Shown one piece after another: positions 59,310 to 64,000 of a stretch of 64,000 nucleotides of DNA (the stretch's first letter is position 1; each line of letters opens with the position of its first letter). The DNA is from Oryzicola mucosus (GTDB taxonomy: Bacteria > Pseudomonadota > Alphaproteobacteria > Rhizobiales > Rhizobiaceae). The stretch is taken from NCBI RefSeq assembly GCF_014534685.1, contig NZ_JACVVX010000002.1:434001-498000 (forward strand), given 5' to 3'. The notes beneath the pieces are model-generated. The model was not told where the DNA came from, did no database searches, and was given only the letters and a program-made list of their open reading frames with translations. The translations under genes and the position numbers were made by a program.

Positions 59310-61802
59310 TCACGCCGCCATGACGAACCCGTCCAGAACGCGTTTCTGACCGGCCTTGTCGAAGTCGATGGTCAGCTTGTTGCCGTCGATAGCCGAGACA
59401 TAGCCATTGCCGAATTTCTGGTGGAACACGCGGTCGCCGACCGCGAAGCGCGAAGGCTCGTTGGAGACGGATTTCGCGACCAATTCGCCCTCGATGGTCC
59501 GGCCCTTGACGCTGGTGCGGCCGGCGCCAAAACCGGAGTCCGTCTCGCCATAGCCGATGCGCTCGACCTGATGACCGGAGCGTGTGCCCCAGTTGCGGTC
59601 TGTGGCCTCGGTCTTGTTCTGCTGCGCCCGTTGCCAGCCAGGCGTGGAATAGGTGTTGGAAAACGAGCCGACATTGTCGAAGCGCGAAGCGCCATAGGGG
59701 TTTTGCCGCCCGCCATTACCGGAACCGTATCCGCCATAGGAGTTGCTGGCTTCGGTAACCTCAACATGCGCTTCGGGCAGTTCGTCCAGAAAGCGCGACG
59801 GGATCGTCGACTGCCACAAGCCATGGATACGGCGGTTGGAGACGAACCAGATATGCAGGTTCCGTTTGGCGCGGGTGACGCCGACATAGGCGAGGCGGCG
59901 TTCTTCTTCCAGGCCTGAGCGTCCGCCTTCGTCGAGCGCGCGCTGGTGCGGGAACAGACCCTCTTCCCAACCGGGCAGGAACACGGTTTCGAATTCCAAT
60001 CCCTTGGCCGAATGCAGCGTCATGATGCTGATGGCGTCGAGCTGATCGTTCTGCTCGGCATCCATGACCAAAGCGACATGTTCCAGGAAGGAGCGCAACG
60101 ACTCGTAGTCCTCCATGGAGCGAATCAGCTCCTTGAGGTTTTCGAGCCGCCCTGGCGCCTCCGCCGAGCGGTCGTTCTTCCACATGTCGGTATAGCCGGA
60201 CTCTTCGAGGATCGTCTCGGCCAGCTCGGTATGCGGTGTGGTCTCGAGCGACTTCTGCCAGCGCTCGAAATTGGCCGCGACTTCACGCAGCGCGGCGCGC
60301 GGCTTGGGCTTCAGCTCATCGCTTTCGGCGAGCTTTGCTGCCGCCTCCAGCATCGGTACGCCGAGTGCCCGGGCAGTGTCATGTACCTGCCGGATCGTCG
60401 CTTCTCCGAGCCCGCGCTTGGGCACATTGACGATGCGCTCGAAGGCAAGATCGTCGGCCGGCTGGGCGACGACGCGGAAAAACGCCATGGCGTCACGGAT
60501 TTCCTGCCGCTCATAAAAGCGCGGGCCGCCGATGACGCGGTAGTTCAGACCGATCTCGATGAAGCGGTCTTCGAAAGAGCGCATCTGGAACGAGGCGCGG
60601 ACCAGGATCGCCATGTCGCTGAGATTGTGCTTCTGGCGCTGGAGCTGCTCGATTTCCTCGCCGATGGCGCGCGCTTCCTCGTCCGAATCCCATGCGGCAT
60701 GGACATTGACCTTGGCGTCGTCGGGGTCGGACCTGTCGGTGAACAGCGTCTTGCCCAGACGGCCTTCATTATGCGCGATGAGATGAGCGGCAGCGCCGAG
60801 AATATGCGCGGTCGAGCGGTAGTTGCGTTCGAGCCGAATGACGGTGGCGCCGGGAAAATCTTTCTCGAAGCGCAGGATGTTGTCGACCTCCGCGCCGCGC
60901 CAGCCATAGATCGACTGGTCGTCGTCGCCGACGCAGCAGATGTTGACGGCGGCGCCCGCCGGACGCTGGGCCAAAAGCCGCAGCCACATATATTGTGCGG
61001 TGTTGGTGTCCTGATACTCATCCACCAGGATGTATTTGAACCGCCGGTGATAGTCCTTCAGGATATCGGGATAAGAGCGGAAGATGCGGATGGGATGCAG
61101 CAGAAGGTCGCCGAAGTCGCAGGCATTCAGAGTCAGCAAGCGATCCTGATATGCCTTGTAGAGTTCGCGGCCCTTGCCATTGGCGAAAGCGCGCGCGTCT
61201 CCCTCGGGAATTTCGGCGGGGCCGAGGCCCTTGTTCTTCCAGCCGTCGATCATCATGGCGAACTGGCGCGGCGGCCAGCGCTTGTCGTCCAGACCTTCCG
61301 CCTGGATGAGCTGCTTGATCAGCCGGATGACGTCGTCAGTGTCGAGAATGGTGAAATCGGAGCGCAGGCCGGCAAGCTCGGCGTGGCGGCGCAGCAGGCG
61401 TACGCCGATGGAGTGGAACGTGCCGAGCCACGGCATGCCTTCGACAGCTTCGCCCACCAGCATGCCGATGCGATGCTTCATTTCGCGCGCGGCCTTGTTG
61501 GTGAACGTCACGGCCAGGATCTGGCTGGGAAAGGCACGGCCGGTGGCCAGGATATGGGCGATGCGCGTGGTCAGCACGCGGGTCTTACCGGTTCCGGCAC
61601 CAGCCAGAACCAGCACCGGACCTTCCGTGGTTTCGACCGCAAGGCTTTGTTCGGCGTTCAGGCCGCGAAGGTAATCAGGCGCGGCAGGCTGTTGCCGTGC
61701 CGCCATGGCGCGCGCGGCAATGCCGCCTCCTGCGGGCCGGGCCGCAGGAGGCCCGCCGGCTGGGCCGTCGAAGAACGGCATATCGTCGGGAAAATCGGAC
61801 AT
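59310..61802 (-). CDS. uvrD: ATP-dependent DNA helicase UvrD/PcrA
   Basis: An 830-residue superfamily 1A helicase that moves 3'-5' for mismatch and excision repair. A Pro/Ala-rich N-terminus of about 45 residues precedes the domain. Motif Q/I: LNAEQSLAVE and GAGTGKT (68-74). Motif II is VDEYQDTN, motif III GDDDQSIYGWRGA, motif IV RLERNYRS, motif V LHSAKGLEFE, motif VI YVGVTRAK. The C-terminal Tudor-like segment (about 780-826, GDRVFHQKFGNG) is the usual UvrD end. Confidence 0.95.
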   Translation of the reverse strand: MSDFPDDMPFFDGPAGGPPAARPAGGGIAARAMAARQQPAAPDYLRGLNAEQSLAVETTEGPVLVLAGAGTGKTRVLTTRIAHILATGRAFPSQILAVTFTNKAAREMKHRIGMLVGEAVEGMPWLGTFHSIGVRLLRRHAELAGLRSDFTILDTDDVIRLIKQLIQAEGLDDKRWPPRQFAMMIDGWKNKGLGPAEIPEGDARAFANGKGRELYKAYQDRLLTLNACDFGDLLLHPIRIFRSYPDILKDYHRRFKYILVDEYQDTNTAQYMWLRLLAQRPAGAAVNICCVGDDDQSIYGWRGAEVDNILRFEKDFPGATVIRLERNYRSTAHILGAAAHLIAHNEGRLGKTLFTDRSDPDDAKVNVHAAWDSDEEARAIGEEIEQLQRQKHNLSDMAILVRASFQMRSFEDRFIEIGLNYRVIGGPRFYERQEIRDAMAFFRVVAQPADDLAFERIVNVPKRGLGEATIRQVHDTARALGVPMLEAAAKLAESDELKPKPRAALREVAANFERWQKSLETTPHTELAETILEESGYTDMWKNDRSAEAPGRLENLKELIRSMEDYESLRSFLEHVALVMDAEQNDQLDAISIMTLHSAKGLEFETVFLPGWEEGLFPHQRALDEGGRSGLEEERRLAYVGVTRAKRNLHIWFVSNRRIHGLWQSTIPSRFLDELPEAHVEVTEASNSYGGYGSGNGGRQNPYGASRFDNVGSFSNTYSTPGWQRAQQNKTEATDRNWGTRSGHQVERIGYGETDSGFGAGRTSVKGRTIEGELVAKSVSNEPSRFAVGDRVFHQKFGNGYVSAIDGNKLTIDFDKAGQKRVLDGFVMAA

Positions 61803-61960
61803 TTCAGGGGAATGTAGTGATTCGGCGCCGAAAGGCCAGAAAAAGCCGGATCGAGTTGGCAGGAATGGAGCGGCGCGCCAGCATCGGCATCGGCCGGTGG
61901 TGTCTCATTCGGCAGCCAAAACCCTGTTATTTCAGCATTTCAGGCGGTCTAACCGCGTCA

Positions 61961-62203
61961 TCAAACAGACCAGCCGCGTTTCAGGCGCGCCTGCTTGATG
62001 ATCGCCCGCCAGCGAATCATCTCCAGCGGGATGGGCGCCTTGCGGGCGCTGAGTGCGAAGATTTCATTGTTCAGGTTTTTCAGCGACCGCCAGAAGTCGT
62101 AGTCGGTCACCCGCGAATCGCCCGCCAATCTGCGCGCCTCCGTCTCGATATCGGTTTTCGAGCTCATGCGCAGCGCGCCGTTTCCCGAAAGAGCGTGGCT
62201 CAT
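61961..62203 (-). CDS. Small conserved protein of unknown function
   Basis: Up to 80 residues. A core reading TDIETEARRLAGD, DYDFWRSLKNLNNEIFALSARK, WRAIIKQARLKRGW is mostly helical and charged; Trp residues are prominent. The start may be ATG 62203 or 62167 (MSSKTD). It may be a conserved alphaproteobacterial protein. It does not match a family I can name. It lies downstream of a 183-base gap behind the thioesterase gene. Confidence 0.6.
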   Translation of the reverse strand: MSHALSGNGALRMSSKTDIETEARRLAGDSRVTDYDFWRSLKNLNNEIFALSARKAPIPLEMIRWRAIIKQARLKRGWSV

Positions 62204-62386
62204 TTACCTATCCATATACGATACGATACCAAGTGTTTCGCAGGCATTTTAGGATGCCGTTTACGGCTTGTTAAGGATAAGATCGGCTCCTCCAGTGGCA
62301 TTTCAAAGATAGCGAGACTTCCCCGCAACAGTGCCATCACTGAGAGATTGTCGGGCGTCCACTCTTCGGCGGGCGCCCCGCCTTCG

Positions 62387-62875
62387 TCAGGATGATCTCC
62401 TGGGAATTCCGACCGCGCGACCGATGCGGTCCGGCTTCGGCAGAACGGCATGGGCATTCTGCATGGCTGCGATCTTGCCCAGAATGTCGGCGGGAAAGGG
62501 CGACACTTTGGGCCCGCTGGTGTGGACATGCAGCGTCAAGCTTTCCGATGTCGCCGCAAGCCATCCGTCGGCATGACGCAGTTCCTGATAGACATGGAGG
62601 CGCTTGGCATCGTGGTCGATGACCTGGTTCCACACGACGACCGGGGCGCCGCGATGCAGTTCCCTGACGTAGCAGACATGGACTTCGGCGGCGTATGTCG
62701 TGCCGCCGCGCTTTTCGCGGTAGGTTTCGCCGAGACCGAGCGCTTCGAACAAATAGTCCACGCTGCGGTCGAACAGGACATGGTAGTAGGCCATGTTGAG
62801 GTGCCCGTTATAATCGATCCATGCGTCTTCGACCGTCATGGCTGGGGAGATGTAGGGGGCGGGCAGGGCAGTCAT
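62387..62875 (-). CDS. 4-hydroxybenzoyl-CoA-thioesterase-like hotdog thioesterase
   Basis: A 162-residue hotdog-fold protein. The acid of the catalytic site lies in DYNGHLNMAYY (21-31), the DxxGHxN pattern of the 4HBT/FadM family; FEALGLGETYREKRGGTTY and HVCYVRELHRGAP follow. It hydrolyses acyl-CoAs; the chain is unknown. GGAG lies close ahead of the ATG at 62875. It is divergent from the flavoprotein gene, with 94 bases between starts. Confidence 0.85.
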   Translation of the reverse strand: MTALPAPYISPAMTVEDAWIDYNGHLNMAYYHVLFDRSVDYLFEALGLGETYREKRGGTTYAAEVHVCYVRELHRGAPVVVWNQVIDHDAKRLHVYQELRHADGWLAATSESLTLHVHTSGPKVSPFPADILGKIAAMQNAHAVLPKPDRIGRAVGIPRRSS

Positions 62876-62969
62876 CTCTTCTCCGGCGGGCTGGACAAAA
62901 CGTCGACGGTGCGAGATTACCCTGCGGTAAAAGCTCCGCAAGGCGGAACGGACAGGGAGGCGAGGGATC

Positions 62970-64000
62970 ATGGCGCTCAAGGACCTCAAGGTCATGCAAC
63001 GCAACGAGGCGGGCATCGCCACCGTGCTGGGGATATTCAAGCAGCGCTTCGGCGAACGCTTCCAGACCGGGCAATCGATCCGCGAACAGCACGGCCACAC
63101 CACCACCTATCTGCCGAATCAACTCCCCGACGGCGTCGCCTTCGTCGAGACGACAGAGGAAGTGCAGGAAATCGTCCGCGCCTGTGCCGAACATCGCGTG
63201 CCGGTCATCGCGTTCGGCACCGGAACGTCGCTCGAGGGCCACGTCAACGCGCCGGCCGGCGGCATTTCGATCGATACCAGTCGCATGGACAAGGTGCTTT
63301 CCGTCAATGCCGAGGACCTCGACTGCACGGTACAGGCAGGCGTCACCCGCGAGGCGCTGAACACGCATCTGCGCGACACCGGGCTGTTTTTTCCCATCGA
63401 TCCCGGCGCCAATGCCAGTCTGGGTGGCATGACGTCGACCCGCGCCTCCGGCACCAATGCGGTGCGCTACGGAACCATGCGCGAGAACGTCCTGTCGCTT
63501 AAGGCTGTGATGGCCGACGGCGAGATCGTCACCACGGCGAGCCGGGCGCGCAAAAGTTCGTCCGGCTATGACCTGACGCGCTTGCTCGTCGGCTCCGAAG
63601 GCACGCTGGGGGTTATCACTGAGATCACCTTGCGGCTGCAGGGCATTCCGCAGGCGATTTCGGGCGGCGTGTGCCCGTTCCCGAGCGTCGAGGCGGCCTG
63701 CAACGCCGTCATCATGACCATCCAGATGGGCATTCCGGTGGCCCGTATCGAACTGGTCAACGCCTTGCAGATGAAGGCGATGAAGATCTATTCGAACCTC
63801 GACTATCCCGAAAGCCCCTGCCTGTTCGTCGAGTTTCACGGCAGCGAGGCTGGCGTGGCCGAGCAGGCCGAAAGCTTTGGCGAGATCGCCAGCGAGTTCG
63901 GCGGCGGGCCGTTCCTCTGGACCACGGTTGCTGAAGAACGGGCCAAACTGTGGAAGGCGCGGCATGAGGCTTATTGGGCTTCGCAGAGCCTGCGGCCGGG
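62970..64000 (+). CDS. FAD-linked oxidase, D-lactate dehydrogenase (cytochrome) type, cut at right edge
   Basis: The first 343 codons are present; the rest is beyond the window. The start MALKDLKVMQRNEAGIATVL is followed by an FAD-binding PCMH fold with FGTGTSLEGHVNAP (81-94), DPGANASLGGMTSTRASGTNAVRYGTMREN (split at 144-173) and the GSEGTLGVITEITLRL motif. These match GlcD/DLD-type D-lactate or glycolate dehydrogenases. Product assignment to D-lactate is by subfamily resemblance. It would pass electrons to a cytochrome or quinone. Confidence 0.85.
   Translation, partial: MALKDLKVMQRNEAGIATVLGIFKQRFGERFQTGQSIREQHGHTTTYLPNQLPDGVAFVETTEEVQEIVRACAEHRVPVIAFGTGTSLEGHVNAPAGGISIDTSRMDKVLSVNAEDLDCTVQAGVTREALNTHLRDTGLFFPIDPGANASLGGMTSTRASGTNAVRYGTMRENVLSLKAVMADGEIVTTASRARKSSSGYDLTRLLVGSEGTLGVITEITLRLQGIPQAISGGVCPFPSVEAACNAVIMTIQMGIPVARIELVNALQMKAMKIYSNLDYPESPCLFVEFHGSEAGVAEQAESFGEIASEFGGGPFLWTTVAEERAKLWKARHEAYWASQSLRP

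Noticed and set aside
59946-61817. Long plus-strand open frame opposite uvrD
   Set aside because: UvrD has all helicase motifs in order; the antisense frame shows no domain.

Overview
The window is a stretch of core chromosome from an alphaproteobacterium, most likely a Rhizobiales member of the Phyllobacteriaceae type (Mesorhizobium, Aminobacter or a relative). The grounds are the high-GC codon use, the gene order around the dcw cluster with lpxC, bamD, recN and ligA behind ftsZ, an FtsZ with a very long linker, and RNase P RNA just ahead of mraZ. This placement rests on recognising protein families and gene order, not on a database search. I see no tRNA or rRNA gene, CRISPR array, transposase or prophage.

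Layout. From 1 to 7.4 kb there are parts of two ABC importers with NMT1/THI5-type binding proteins, a decayed parDE toxin-antitoxin locus, and an orphan hydrolase plus acetolactate-synthase-like pair. From 7.5 to 18 kb there are housekeeping and metabolic genes: ettA, tam, a FabH-like synthase, a MOSC protein, trmO, an ArsR-methyltransferase fusion followed directly by metF, a DMT exporter and an ornithine/lysine decarboxylase. From 18 to 25.4 kb there is a run of cell-wall enzymes (MltB-type transglycosylase, GH25 lysozyme lipoprotein, NylB-like serine hydrolase, AmiD-type amidase, SLT transglycosylase), with a second DMT transporter and a DjlA-like co-chaperone among them. rnpB lies at 25.5-25.9 kb.

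From 26.3 to 45.1 kb lies the division and cell wall (dcw) cluster: mraZ, rsmH, ftsL, ftsI, murE, murF, mraY, murD, ftsW, murG, murC, murB, ddl, ftsQ, ftsA, ftsZ. Most neighbours overlap by 1-13 bases; the largest break is 253 bases between murB and ddl. It makes UDP-MurNAc-pentapeptide and lipid II, flips and polymerises it at the septum, and builds the Z ring. lpxC (lipid A), bamD (outer-membrane protein assembly), recN and ligA (DNA repair and replication) follow.

From 51.4 to 64 kb is a mixed housekeeping region: an azlCD exporter pair, aminopeptidase P, prmA, a SCO copper chaperone with a small membrane protein, cytochrome b561, a CreA protein, a hexapeptide acetyltransferase, a stress-type flavin-fold protein, a PhnA-domain protein, uvrD, a thioesterase and a D-lactate-dehydrogenase-like flavoprotein cut by the right edge.

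I did not find a plainly new biological system. The points most worth a second look are regulatory or small: a 10-bp-spaced triple TGGG array (inverted) upstream of mraZ, a near-perfect 20-bp palindrome in front of the ArsR-methyltransferase/metF pair, a 28-codon membrane sORF with a strong ribosome site, a nested hairpin over the ribosome site of a transglycosylase gene, and the parDE remnant.
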